From: Alphaproteobacteria bacterium
GTDB taxonomy: Bacteria > Pseudomonadota > Alphaproteobacteria > CAAGCB01 > CAG-977
Length of the DNA stretch: 20,217 nt
Assembly (NCBI GenBank): GCA_021639925.1
Contig: JAJXEL010000020.1
Span: forward strand, 1 to 20,217
Direction of reading: 5' to 3'
In this document: positions 6,412-13,745 of the stretch, in pieces
How positions within the stretch are numbered: the first letter of the stretch is position 1
Layout of the letters: every line of letters starts with the position of its first letter
The notes under the pieces: generated by a model
Seen by the model: the letters and a program-made list of their open reading frames with translations, nothing else
Told to the model about the DNA's origin: nothing
The model's database searches: none
Program-made: the position numbers and the translations under genes

Positions 6412-6738
6412 ATGTTTATGGATCGGCACAAGGACGAAAAGAAAGACTGTCTCCCTCCGGGCGGACGGCAAAGCAGGTCTGCAAAGAAAAATATAATAAA
6501 AACCGTCTGCTTAACGATTATTAAATTTCTTTTCGCGCTGTTGGTTTTGCTCTTTTTGCCGGTTGCGGCGATATTTGTATACCTTGTTTTTGATGACGCA
6601 GGATATTGTTTAGAACACGGCGGCGTTTGGGATCATGATCAGAAAATATGCCGTTATGATTGTTTGGCCTGGACAAAGGAAACGGGGTGTATTCCTCATG
6701 ACGATCCGGATCCGGGAAGCAAATTGCATTATAAATAA
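6412..6738 (+). CDS. Small membrane protein with four-Cys tail, unknown
   Basis: A 108-aa protein I do not recognise. It has a hydrophilic, basic N-terminus (about 1-29), one long hydrophobic segment (about 30-60) and a C-terminal domain of about 48 residues with four cysteines at 66, 80, 84 and 93. By the positive-inside rule the tail faces the periplasm, where the cysteines could form disulfides or bind metal. It is followed by an acidic, proline-containing stretch. It starts 19 nt after the guanine deaminase stop with no obvious own promoter and a weak Shine-Dalgarno; a second ATG lies two codons in. It may be translated from the riboswitch-controlled mRNA. Possible roles are only guesses. 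Confidence 0.6.
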   Translation: MFMDRHKDEKKDCLPPGGRQSRSAKKNIIKTVCLTIIKFLFALLVLLFLPVAAIFVYLVFDDAGYCLEHGGVWDHDQKICRYDCLAWTKETGCIPHDDPDPGSKLHYK

Positions 6739-6740
6739 AA

Positions 6741-6763
6741 GCCCGCCGAAAAAGTGGGCGGAC
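6741..6763 (-). terminator. Terminator-like hairpins, ispDF end
   Basis: Read on the minus strand, CCGCC (complement of 6757-6761) pairs with GGCGG (complement of 6743-6747) and is followed by GCTTTTATTT. A larger stem upstream uses 6756-6763 with 6825-6832 and is followed by ACTTTTT. These would stop transcription of ispDF before it runs into the convergent small membrane protein gene. On the plus strand no good T tract follows. Confidence 0.5.
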
Positions 6764-6832
6764 ATTCGAAAACCGTAAAGAATGTCAGCCCGGCTTATTG
6801 GGCGCACGGCTTTATTCGGCCGGCGTCCGCCC
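6756..6832. repeat. Nested inverted repeats between convergent genes
   Basis: GGGCGGAC (6756-6763) and GTCCGCCC (6825-6832) are perfect 8-bp inverted copies enclosing about 60 bases. Inside lie ACATTC/GAATGT (6762-6767 and 6780-6785) and further GCCC/GGGC arms, so the interval could fold into a branched structure on either strand. The left arm also takes part in the shorter hairpin at 6743-6761, making the two folds mutually exclusive. Confidence 0.55.
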
Positions 6833-6840
6833 GGAAAAAA

Positions 6841-8001
6841 TTAAAGTTTAATGCTGACGCAGGCCTGTGCCGCAATGCCTTCTTTGCGTCCCGTAAAGCC
6901 CAGTTGTTCGGTCGTGGTGGCTTTGATGCTGACGCGCGCGGCGGAAATATTCATTAAATCCGCCAGTTTTTCAGCGATTTCCAGCCGGTATGCGCCGATT
7001 TTCGGGCGTTCGCAGATAAAGGTAACGTCCGCGTTTAAAATTTGTCCGCCCAGGCCGTGAATTAAATTAACGGCGTATTTCAGGAAAACAGCCGAATCCG
7101 CGCCTTTCCATTTCATATCGGACGGCGGAAAGTGCAGGCCGATGTCGCCCGATCCGATCGCGCCCAGCAAAGCGTCCGTTAAAGCGTGCAGGCCGACGTC
7201 CGCGTCCGAATGACCTTCAAGCCCTTTGTCGTGCGGCACCTGAACGCCGCAAAGCGTTACAAAAGTGCCGTCCGTAAATTTATGAACGTCAAAGCCTGTC
7301 GCCGTACGGATATCGGCGCCTTTTCCTTTCAGCAGAATTTCGGCGCGCGTCAGGTCTTCCTGCGTCGTGATTTTAAAGTTTTCTTCGTTGCCTTTGGTTA
7401 AAACGACGGTCATGCCCGCCTGTTCGGCAACGCAGGCGTCGTCGGTCAGTTCCTGTCCTTTGACGGATTCGTGCGCCGCCAGAATTTCGGCATAAGGAAA
7501 TCCTTGCGGCGTTTGAACGCGGTACAGGCCGCAACGGTCAACCGTGCGGGTGATGACGGTCTGTCCGGCTCTGTCCGTTCCGGCTTTGATCGTATCCGTT
7601 ACGGGCAGGGCGGGAATGGCGCCCTGATGTTCTTTGACGGCGGCAATCACGCGGTTGATCACGCCGAAATCAACAAACGGGCGCGCGCCGTCGTGAATTA
7701 AAACAATGTCCGGGTTTTCCTGCCGCAGGCTTTCCAGGCCCAGGCGGACGGAATCCTGGCGCGTCGGGCCGCCGAACGCCGGCGGCAAAACAGGCAGGTT
7801 TTCCGCCGCGCATTGGTATAAAGGCAAATCGTCGGGGTGAATAACGGCGCGCACGCAGGAAACGCCGGGGTGGGCGCAAAACGTTGCCAGAGAACGGCGC
7901 AGCACCATCTGTGAACCGATCGTTCTGTATTGTTTGGGCATTTCGCCGCCGAAGCGGTGGCCTCTGCCCGCGGCGACAATTAAAACGGCGCACTTGACCA
8001 T
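6841..8001 (-). CDS. ispDF: Bifunctional IspD/IspF (MEP isoprenoid pathway)
   Basis: Fusion of two cytosolic enzymes of the non-mevalonate isoprenoid pathway, 386 aa. The N-terminal part (about 1-225) is MEP cytidylyltransferase IspD, with the nucleotide-binding AAGRGHRFGGEMPKQY, later IHDGARPFV, and the RTVDRCGLYRVQTPQGF segment. The C-terminal part (about 231-386) is MECDP synthase IspF, with metal ligands Asp238 and His240 (GFDVH) and His272, plus EGHSDADVGLH and DIGLHFPP. Fused IspDF is common in Alphaproteobacteria. The enzyme for the step between them (IspE) is not in this window. The start has a GGGAG Shine-Dalgarno. The gene is divergent from dusB, with 65 bp between them. Confidence 0.95.
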   Translation of the reverse strand: MVKCAVLIVAAGRGHRFGGEMPKQYRTIGSQMVLRRSLATFCAHPGVSCVRAVIHPDDLPLYQCAAENLPVLPPAFGGPTRQDSVRLGLESLRQENPDIVLIHDGARPFVDFGVINRVIAAVKEHQGAIPALPVTDTIKAGTDRAGQTVITRTVDRCGLYRVQTPQGFPYAEILAAHESVKGQELTDDACVAEQAGMTVVLTKGNEENFKITTQEDLTRAEILLKGKGADIRTATGFDVHKFTDGTFVTLCGVQVPHDKGLEGHSDADVGLHALTDALLGAIGSGDIGLHFPPSDMKWKGADSAVFLKYAVNLIHGLGGQILNADVTFICERPKIGAYRLEIAEKLADLMNISAARVSIKATTTEQLGFTGRKEGIAAQACVSIKL

Positions 8002-8022
8002 GGATTATTCTCCCTTTAAATT
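7994..8022 (+). promoter_or_regulatory. Possible promoter of the dusB-hflX gene run
   Basis: TTGACC (7994-7999), lying over the start of ispDF on the other strand, is 17 bp from TAAATT (8017-8022). The -35 is good and the -10 is poor, so this is a candidate only. It is the only plausible pair in the 65-bp divergent gap. Confidence 0.35.
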
Positions 8023-8066
8023 TTTATCCGAGATTAAAACAGATTTTCATTTTAGAAAAGAAGAAG

Positions 8067-9047
8067 ATGTCTTTTGCGCCTTTAAAAATCGGTTCCTTAT
8101 CTGTTCCGCCCGTCGTCGGCGCGCCGATGGCCGGCGTGACGGACGAACCGATGCGTCAGGTTATCCGCGGGTTCGGAAAGGAATTATTATTTACGGAAAT
8201 GATTCTGGCCGCGTCGCTGGTTCATGCCCACAAACAAACGCGCAAAATGGCGCTCTGCTGTGAATCGGACTGTCCCGTCGGCGTTCAGCTGGAAGGATCG
8301 GATCCCGCCGTTATGGCGCGGGCGGCGCAAATTGTTGAAGAAAGCGGGCGGGCGGCGCTGATTGACATTAATATGGGCTGTCCCGTGCCGAAAATCGTTA
8401 AAACGGGCGGCGGATCGGCGTTGATGAACGATCCGGAACGGGCGGAAAAAATCGTCCGGGCGGTAACGGCGACGGTCGGATTGCCCGTAACGGTGAAATT
8501 CCGGCTGGGCTGGGACGAAAATCATCTGAATTATTTGGATTTCGGCCGGCGTATGCAGGACGCGGGCGCGGCGGCCGTGACTTTACATGCCAGAACGCGC
8601 ATGCAGTTTTACAGCGGGACGGCGGATCGGGCTGGCGTTGAAAAATTAAAAAAAGCCCTCGGCATACCCGTGATTGCCAACGGCGATGTCAGAACGCCGG
8701 CAGACGTTGTTGAAGTGTTAAGCAAAACCGGAGCGGACGCGGTGATGATCGGGCGGGGGTTGTTGGGAAAACCGTGGATTTTAGCGCAGTGCCGCGCGGC
8801 TTTGGAAGGCGGAGGCGTTGCAGAACCGCCCGATGTATGCCGGGTTGTCCTTGACCATTTCGATAAAATGAAAAAATATTACGGACATAAGGCGATTTTT
8901 ATCGCGCGAAAGCATATTGGCTGGTATTCTTTGGGAATAAAAGGCGGATCGGCTTTTCGCGGGGAGGTCAACAAAACGGCGCGGGAAGAGGATTTGTTTT
9001 CTTTAATTCGGGATTTTTTCGGCGGTTTACATGGAACATCAAAATGA
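8067..9047 (+). CDS. dusB: tRNA-dihydrouridine synthase DusB
   Basis: FMN-dependent enzyme that reduces uridine to dihydrouridine in the tRNA D-loop; 326 aa, cytosolic, TIM-barrel. The start of the barrel reads PPVVGAPMAGVTDEPMR. The catalytic cysteine is Cys105 in INMGCPVPKIVKTGGGSALM. The FMN-phosphate loop region includes IPVIANGDV and GADAVMIGRGLLGKPW, and a helical C-terminal domain follows. The length is typical for DusB/NifR3. It heads a dense plus-strand gene run, and its last 17 nt overlap the next reading frame. In both alphaproteobacteria (ntrBC) and gammaproteobacteria (fis) dusB precedes a regulator with a Fis-type helix-turn-helix, and the same holds here. Confidence 0.94.
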   Translation: MSFAPLKIGSLSVPPVVGAPMAGVTDEPMRQVIRGFGKELLFTEMILAASLVHAHKQTRKMALCCESDCPVGVQLEGSDPAVMARAAQIVEESGRAALIDINMGCPVPKIVKTGGGSALMNDPERAEKIVRAVTATVGLPVTVKFRLGWDENHLNYLDFGRRMQDAGAAAVTLHARTRMQFYSGTADRAGVEKLKKALGIPVIANGDVRTPADVVEVLSKTGADAVMIGRGLLGKPWILAQCRAALEGGGVAEPPDVCRVVLDHFDKMKKYYGHKAIFIARKHIGWYSLGIKGGSAFRGEVNKTAREEDLFSLIRDFFGGLHGTSK

Positions 9048-9333
9048 AGGGCTGGGCGCGGTTGTGGAAAAATATCTGCGCCGGTTTTACGCGGACGCCG
9101 CCGAAGTCGCCGAACAGGCCGGCGTTTATGATTCCGTTATGGCGGAAGTTGAACGCAGGTTAATCGCGGTGACTTTGGACGTCGCAAACGGCAATCGTTT
9201 GAAAACGGCCAGAATTTTGGGGCTGAACAGAAATACGTTATTAAAAAAAATGCGCAAATTCGGTCTGGACGACAAACTGATTGAAAAAAACGGGGAGGTT
9301 CGTTTCCCTTATAAAAAACGGAGAAAAAGATGA
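9031..9333 (+). CDS. Fis-like / NtrC C-terminal-type DNA-binding protein
   Basis: A stand-alone DNA-binding protein of 100 aa. Residues 33-80 (VYDSVMAEVERRLIAVTLD, then GNRLKTARILGLNRNTLLKKMRKFGL) match the C-terminal domain of NtrC and also E. coli Fis (98 aa). The helix-turn-helix spans about 54-78, with the characteristic GLNRNTLxKK recognition helix, and a basic tail (PYKKRRKR) closes the protein. There is no receiver domain and no AAA+ sigma54-activation domain. It sits between dusB and trkA, exactly where ntrB-ntrC-ntrY-ntrX normally lie in alphaproteobacteria. It overlaps dusB by 17 nt and trkA by 4 nt (ATGA), implying translational coupling. It could be a nucleoid or global regulator of Fis type. 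Whether it is a relic of ntrC or a functional Fis equivalent is open. Confidence 0.85.
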   Translation: MEHQNEGLGAVVEKYLRRFYADAAEVAEQAGVYDSVMAEVERRLIAVTLDVANGNRLKTARILGLNRNTLLKKMRKFGLDDKLIEKNGEVRFPYKKRRKR

Positions 9334-10703
9334 GGATCATTGTCTGCGGCGCCGGCCGAGTCGGTTCGACCATCGCGCGTTATCTGGCCGAAGACGACAA
9401 CGACGTTGTTTTAATTGATACGGACGAAGAACGTTTAATGGATTTAACGTCAACTATGGACGTACGTCCCGTCGTCGGGTTTGCTTCGTATCCGTCCGTT
9501 CTGGAGCAGGCCGACGCGCAGGATACGGATATGCTGATCGCCGTGACCGCGTCGGACGAAGTCAACATGGTGACGTGTCAGGCGGCCAATTCCCTGTTTA
9601 AAGTGCCGACAAAAATCGCGCGGCTGCGCTCTAACGAATACACAAACCAAAAATGGCGCAAATTCTATACGCATGACGCTTTGCCGATCGACGTCGTTAT
9701 TTCGCCCGAAGTCGAAATCGCACGGTCTATCCGGCGCAATATTTCTTTCCCCGGCGCGTTTGAAGTTATTCCTTTGGCGATGGACAAGGTTTACCTGCTG
9801 GGAATTCATTGCGACGAAGTGTGCCCGATGATTAATACGCCTTTGCGCCAGCTGACGGAGTTGTTCCCAGACGTCAATGCGGTTGTCGCGGCTTTGGTGC
9901 GGGATTCAAAGCTGATTATCGCCGACAGCAGCACGCGTATTTTAGCCGGCGATGACGTTTATGTTATTGTGCCTTCCGAATCCGTGCGCCGGATTTTGAC
10001 TTTATTCGGGCGGGATCAGGAAAGGGCGCAGAGCGTTTTAATTCTGGGCGGCAACAATATCGGGTTAAATCTGGCGCGTTATCTGGAAAAAGCGTCGCAT
10101 ATGCACGTAACGCTGATTGAAGAAGACGAAGAACGGGCCAAATATTTGGCGGAAACGCTGTCGCAGACCACGGTTATTCAAGGGGATTTTTTAAGCACGG
10201 ATCTGTTGGAAGAAGCCGATATCGACGTTATTGAAACGGTTATCGCCGTCAGTTCAAAAGACGAAGACAATATCCTGGCGTCTTTGATGGCCAAAAAATA
10301 CGGTGTGGAACAGACTGTTTCCGTTATTGAAAAGCCGCTGTATTCCCAACTGGTCGTCAATCTGGGCATTGATGTGATCATTGACCCGAAAGACATTATG
10401 GTATCAACGATTTTACAGCATGTCCGGCGCGGTAAAATTTACGCGGCTTATTCCATTCGTTCGGGGCTGTGCGAGGTATTGGAAGCAGATGTGTTCGATA
10501 CGTTTGAATATACGGGAAAGGCTTTGCGCGACGTGCGGCTGCCCGCGGGCGTGATTATCGGCGCGATTGTGCGTGACGCCGAGGCTTTGCCCCTGCGCGG
10601 CGATACCGTCATTGAAAGCGGCGACCGGCTGGTCTTGTTCGCCGATGCGGAAGCCGTTAAACAAGTGGAAAAAATGTTTTCTGTCGGATTGGAGTTTTTT
10701 TAA
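9330..10703 (+). CDS. trkA: Trk potassium uptake regulator TrkA
   Basis: Cytosolic, nucleotide-binding gating subunit of the Trk/Ktr potassium uptake system, 457 aa. It contains two RCK units in tandem. The first NAD-binding Rossmann domain opens with IIVCGAGRVGSTIARYL (about 2-120) and is followed by a TrkA_C domain (about 135-222). The second begins VLILGGNNIGLNLARYL (about 233-350) and is followed by its own TrkA_C domain (about 368-455). This doubled form and length are typical of proteobacterial TrkA. The membrane partner TrkH or TrkG is not in the window. The start overlaps the Fis-like gene as ATGA, with GGAG upstream, and the stop overlaps the next start as TAATG. Confidence 0.94.
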   Translation: MRIIVCGAGRVGSTIARYLAEDDNDVVLIDTDEERLMDLTSTMDVRPVVGFASYPSVLEQADAQDTDMLIAVTASDEVNMVTCQAANSLFKVPTKIARLRSNEYTNQKWRKFYTHDALPIDVVISPEVEIARSIRRNISFPGAFEVIPLAMDKVYLLGIHCDEVCPMINTPLRQLTELFPDVNAVVAALVRDSKLIIADSSTRILAGDDVYVIVPSESVRRILTLFGRDQERAQSVLILGGNNIGLNLARYLEKASHMHVTLIEEDEERAKYLAETLSQTTVIQGDFLSTDLLEEADIDVIETVIAVSSKDEDNILASLMAKKYGVEQTVSVIEKPLYSQLVVNLGIDVIIDPKDIMVSTILQHVRRGKIYAAYSIRSGLCEVLEADVFDTFEYTGKALRDVRLPAGVIIGAIVRDAEALPLRGDTVIESGDRLVLFADAEAVKQVEKMFSVGLEFF

Positions 10704-11362
10704 TGCAGTGCATTTATCCTTTTCCCCGCGCCGTCTTATTCGACTGGGACAATACGCTGATGGACACAACGCCCGTTTTGTTCAAGGCGTTTTGCGTTAT
10801 GCGCCGGCATTACGATCTGCCTGAATATTCCATGGAAGAATATCAGGCTAAAACCGGGCTGTCCCTGCGGGAAACGTTTCCCGATCTGTTCGGCGACAGG
10901 TGGGAAGAAGCCAAAAAGGTTTATCTGGACGCTTATCAGGAAAATCATCTGGCCCTGTTGACGCCGTTTGAAAAAGCCCGCGAACTGGTGGCTTTCGTTC
11001 ATGATAAAACCGGGCGGGCAGGCGTCGTCAGCAATAAAACGGGTTTCATTTTGCGCGAAGAAGTCGATTATCTGGGCTGGCAGGATTATTTTTATGCGGT
11101 CGTCGGCGCCGGCGACGCGCCGAAAGACAAGCCTGCGCCGGATCCCGTCTTTAAGGCTTTGGAGGGAACGGGCATCGTTTATGAAAACGGACGGCTGTCC
11201 GAACCGGTCTGGTTCGTCGGAGACGGCGACGCCGATATGCGGTGCGCTGCCGCGGCAGGGTGTCTGCCTGTACGCATGGCAAACGAAAATAAAGACGGGC
11301 CCGGCGTAATGACTGTAAAAAATTGCGCCGAGCTGCTGTCTGTCCTTTACTCTTACGGATAA
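10703..11362 (+). CDS. HAD-family phosphatase, phosphoglycolate-type
   Basis: A 219-aa cytosolic haloacid dehalogenase-superfamily hydrolase. Motif I is FDWDNT, with nucleophile Asp14 and general acid/base Asp16. A helical cap follows (about 25-95). Motif II is VSNKTG, motif III has the lysine of DAPKDKPAPDP, and motif IV is VGDGDADMRCA. The arrangement fits the Gph/PGMB-like subfamily, which includes phosphoglycolate phosphatase and several sugar phosphatases, so the exact substrate is not assigned. The start overlaps the trkA stop by one base, with a GGAG Shine-Dalgarno. A gap of 46 nt separates it from hfq. Confidence 0.85.
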   Translation: MQCIYPFPRAVLFDWDNTLMDTTPVLFKAFCVMRRHYDLPEYSMEEYQAKTGLSLRETFPDLFGDRWEEAKKVYLDAYQENHLALLTPFEKARELVAFVHDKTGRAGVVSNKTGFILREEVDYLGWQDYFYAVVGAGDAPKDKPAPDPVFKALEGTGIVYENGRLSEPVWFVGDGDADMRCAAAAGCLPVRMANENKDGPGVMTVKNCAELLSVLYSYG

Positions 11363-11382
11363 ATGATTTAATAAAGACGACA

Positions 11383-11395
11383 GTTGATTTTCAAC
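11383..11395 (+). other. Small hairpin upstream of the hfq Shine-Dalgarno
   Basis: GTTGA (11383-11387) and TCAAC (11391-11395) can pair around a TTT loop, three bases before the AAGGGGA Shine-Dalgarno of hfq. Hfq is known to control its own translation in E. coli through its leader. Whether this hairpin does the same here is speculation. Confidence 0.3.
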
Positions 11396-11408
11396 AAGGG
11401 GAACGACA

Positions 11409-11666
11409 ATGGTTGATAAAAATCAAAATGTGCAGGATGTGTTTCTGAATCATATCCGCAAAACAAAAACGCCCGTAACCGTTTATCTGATCTGCGGCGT
11501 TAAGCTTCAGGGAATTATTACCTGGTTCGATAATTTTTCAATGCTGCTGCGTCGCGACGGACATACCCAGCTGGTATATAAACATGCCGTGTCAACGATT
11601 ATGCCGGCTGTTCCCGTCGCGCTGTTTGATGACGAAGACGCCGGCGCGCAAACGGCGGACGAATAA
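11409..11666 (+). CDS. hfq: RNA chaperone Hfq
   Basis: An 85-aa Sm-like protein that forms a hexameric ring and promotes pairing of small RNAs with mRNAs. The Sm1 motif region reads [27 protein letters not shown] and the Sm2 motif is [10 protein letters not shown]; both are close to textbook Hfq. The tail is short and acidic, as in other alphaproteobacterial Hfqs. One small deviation is Cys in place of the usual Lys or Asn of the (K/N)G turn before VKLQG. The Shine-Dalgarno AAGGGGA is strong. It sits 12 nt ahead of hflX, the classical hfq-hflX pair, in the usual trkA-hfq-hflX context. Confidence 0.97.
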   Translation: MVDKNQNVQDVFLNHIRKTKTPVTVYLICGVKLQGIITWFDNFSMLLRRDGHTQLVYKHAVSTIMPAVPVALFDDEDAGAQTADE

Positions 11667-11677
11667 GGAACTTTCTT

Positions 11678-12967
11678 TTGTCTGAAAAGACTTTCGTCCT
11701 GCACCCTGTCTTGAAAAACGCCGCCGATACGGGGCGGTCGGTTCAGGCAGGGTTGGAAGAAATTAAAAATCTGACGGCCGCAATAGACTTGATTGTCGTT
11801 GCGGCTGAAGCCGTATTATTAAACAAAACAAACGCGTCTTTGTTTATCGGCAAAGGAACGGCGGAACGCATCGGCGCCGAAATCAAAGAAAAGGAAATCC
11901 GGCTGGCCGTCGTTAATTGCGCTTTGTCCCCGATTCAGCAGCGTAATTTGGAAAAGTTGTGGAATTGCAAAGTGATTGACAGGACGGCGTTAATTCTGGA
12001 GATTTTCGGCGAACGCGCCAGAACGAAAGAAGGCGTTCTGCAAGTCGAGCTGGCTCATTTGAATTATCAGCGTTCCCGTTTGGTGCGCGGCTGGACGCAT
12101 TTGGAACGCCAGCGCGGCGGCAGAGGCTTTTTGGGCGGGCCGGGGGAAACGCAGATCGAACTGGACCGGCGCGTTATTACGGACAACATTGCCAAGCTGA
12201 AAAAAGAGCTGGAAGAAGTTAAAAGAACGCGTCAGCTGCATCGCGAAGCCAGGCGGCGGGTACCGTATCCGATCGTCGCGCTGGTCGGATATACGAACGC
12301 CGGCAAATCAACTCTGTTTAATCGTTTGACCAATGCCGGCGTTTTTGCCAGGGATATGTTGTTTGCGACTTTGGATCCGACAATGCGTTTATTAAAATTG
12401 CCGTCCGGAAGACGGGTGATCCTGTCCGATACCGTCGGCTTTATTTCCGATCTGCCGACGGAGCTGGTCGCCGCGTTCAGGGCCACGCTGGAAGAAGTAT
12501 TGGAAGCGTCGCTGATTTTACATGTGCGCGATATTTCACACCCTGATACGGCGGCGCAAAAAACAGATGTCGAAGAGGTTTTGAAGGTTTTGGGGCTGGG
12601 GGCGCAGGTTGACCGCGGGTTGGTCGAGGTTTTAAACAAAGCCGATTTGCTTGACGGGCAGAGCCGGGCGGCTTTGGCTGCGGCTGCTGTGCGAAACAAA
12701 AGGCAGATTCCTGTTTCCGCCGTTACGGGCGAAGGCGTGGCGGAACTGCTGGCTTTGATTGAAAATTCTTTGGCGGCGGGCCGCGCGGAAATGACGGCGG
12801 ATATTCCGGTTGCCGACGGCGCGGCTTTGGCGTATTTATATCGGATCGGCGAAGTATTGGACAGGATTGACGGCGATCAGGTATGTCATGTCCGTGTCCG
12901 GCTGGATCAGGCCGATATTCAAAAATTTAAAAATTCTTTTCCACAGGTGGTTTATGCGTTGTCCTGA
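11678..12967 (+). CDS. hflX: GTPase HflX
   Basis: Ribosome-associated GTPase of 429 aa that splits stalled or stressed ribosomes. The N-terminal HflX domain (about 1-195) includes FIGKGTAERIG, the glycine-rich RQRGGRGFLGGPGETQIE and a coiled helix with many charged residues. The GTPase domain (about 197-370) shows G1 GYTNAGKS (Lys210), G3 DTVGF and G4 NKAD. A short C-terminal domain ends in VRVRLDQADIQKFKNSF. Translation most likely begins at a TTG (11678), because a TAAGGA Shine-Dalgarno overlapping the hfq stop lies 7 nt upstream and no ATG is near. The 3' end overlaps the next gene by 14 nt. Confidence 0.95.
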   Translation: MSEKTFVLHPVLKNAADTGRSVQAGLEEIKNLTAAIDLIVVAAEAVLLNKTNASLFIGKGTAERIGAEIKEKEIRLAVVNCALSPIQQRNLEKLWNCKVIDRTALILEIFGERARTKEGVLQVELAHLNYQRSRLVRGWTHLERQRGGRGFLGGPGETQIELDRRVITDNIAKLKKELEEVKRTRQLHREARRRVPYPIVALVGYTNAGKSTLFNRLTNAGVFARDMLFATLDPTMRLLKLPSGRRVILSDTVGFISDLPTELVAAFRATLEEVLEASLILHVRDISHPDTAAQKTDVEEVLKVLGLGAQVDRGLVEVLNKADLLDGQSRAALAAAAVRNKRQIPVSAVTGEGVAELLALIENSLAAGRAEMTADIPVADGAALAYLYRIGEVLDRIDGDQVCHVRVRLDQADIQKFKNSFPQVVYALS

Positions 12968-13745
12968 CCTTCGTAAAGTGGCGGAAGTTATTACGGTTAT
13001 TTCCCGGGAAGAAGTCCTGCCGCGATTTAAGCATTTGTCCGTGTCGGATATTGATACAAAAAATTCTTCGGAAGATTTTGTCACGACCGCCGATACGGAA
13101 ACGGAAAAACGGCTGACAAACGAATTGACGGCTTTGCTGCCCGGTTCTTTGGTCGTCGGGGAAGAAGCCGCGTTTAAGGATCCTTCCGTTCTGGATTATT
13201 TAAAAGACGACAAGCCGGTCTGGGTGATTGATCCGATTGACGGAACGATGAACTTCGCTTACGGACGCAGCGAAATCGGCGTCGTCGTCGCTTTGGTCTA
13301 TAAAGGGGAAACCGTGGCGGGCTGGTTATTTAATCCGGTCTATCAGCGCATGATTATGGGGGAAAAAGGCTGCGGCGCCTGGTATGAAGACAAAAAGCTG
13401 AAAGTCGCCGAGGTTAGCGATCTGCAGAAAATGACCGGCGTTGTCGGGCGGCGCGTGGCCTTTAAAGACGAACGGCTGCCAAAGCCCGTCTGGTGGGGCA
13501 GCGCTTCGTTCGGGTATATGTTGATTATTTCCGGCGGAACGCATTATTCGGCTTACCGCACGAAAATTATCAAGCCGTGGGATCATGCCGCAGGCGTTAT
13601 GCTGCATGCCGAAGCGGGCGGGTATACGTCCTATGTCGACGGAAAGTCTTATACGCCTTTGGTCGGCGCCAATCATCTGATTTCCGCACCGAATAAAGAG
13701 GCTTGGGAATATCTGCGCGCTAACTTGTGCGCCAAAGCAGATTAA
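12954..13745 (+). CDS. Inositol monophosphatase-family phosphatase
   Basis: A 263-aa Mg2+-dependent, Li+-sensitive-type phosphatase of the IMPase/CysQ/HisN superfamily. Metal-site motifs are GEEAA (Glu70, Glu71), WVIDPIDGTMNF (Asp93, Asp96, Thr98) and KPWDHAAG (Asp210). The substrate could be inositol phosphate, histidinol phosphate or a 3'-phosphonucleotide; the motifs do not separate these. The open frame runs back to 12810, but that part is antisense-free overlap with hflX. The ATG at 12954 has AGGTGG just upstream and places the first helix correctly. It overlaps hflX by 14 nt. The gene converges with comEC, sharing 4 bp at the stop codons, and no terminator is visible between them. Confidence 0.88.
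   Translation: MRCPDLRKVAEVITVISREEVLPRFKHLSVSDIDTKNSSEDFVTTADTETEKRLTNELTALLPGSLVVGEEAAFKDPSVLDYLKDDKPVWVIDPIDGTMNFAYGRSEIGVVVALVYKGETVAGWLFNPVYQRMIMGEKGCGAWYEDKKLKVAEVSDLQKMTGVVGRRVAFKDERLPKPVWWGSASFGYMLIISGGTHYSAYRTKIIKPWDHAAGVMLHAEAGGYTSYVDGKSYTPLVGANHLISAPNKEAWEYLRANLCAKAD

Noticed and set aside
12810..12953. 48-residue extension of the IMPase-family protein
   Set aside because: It lies inside hflX in another frame; the ATG at 12954 has a Shine-Dalgarno and gives the normal family N-terminus.
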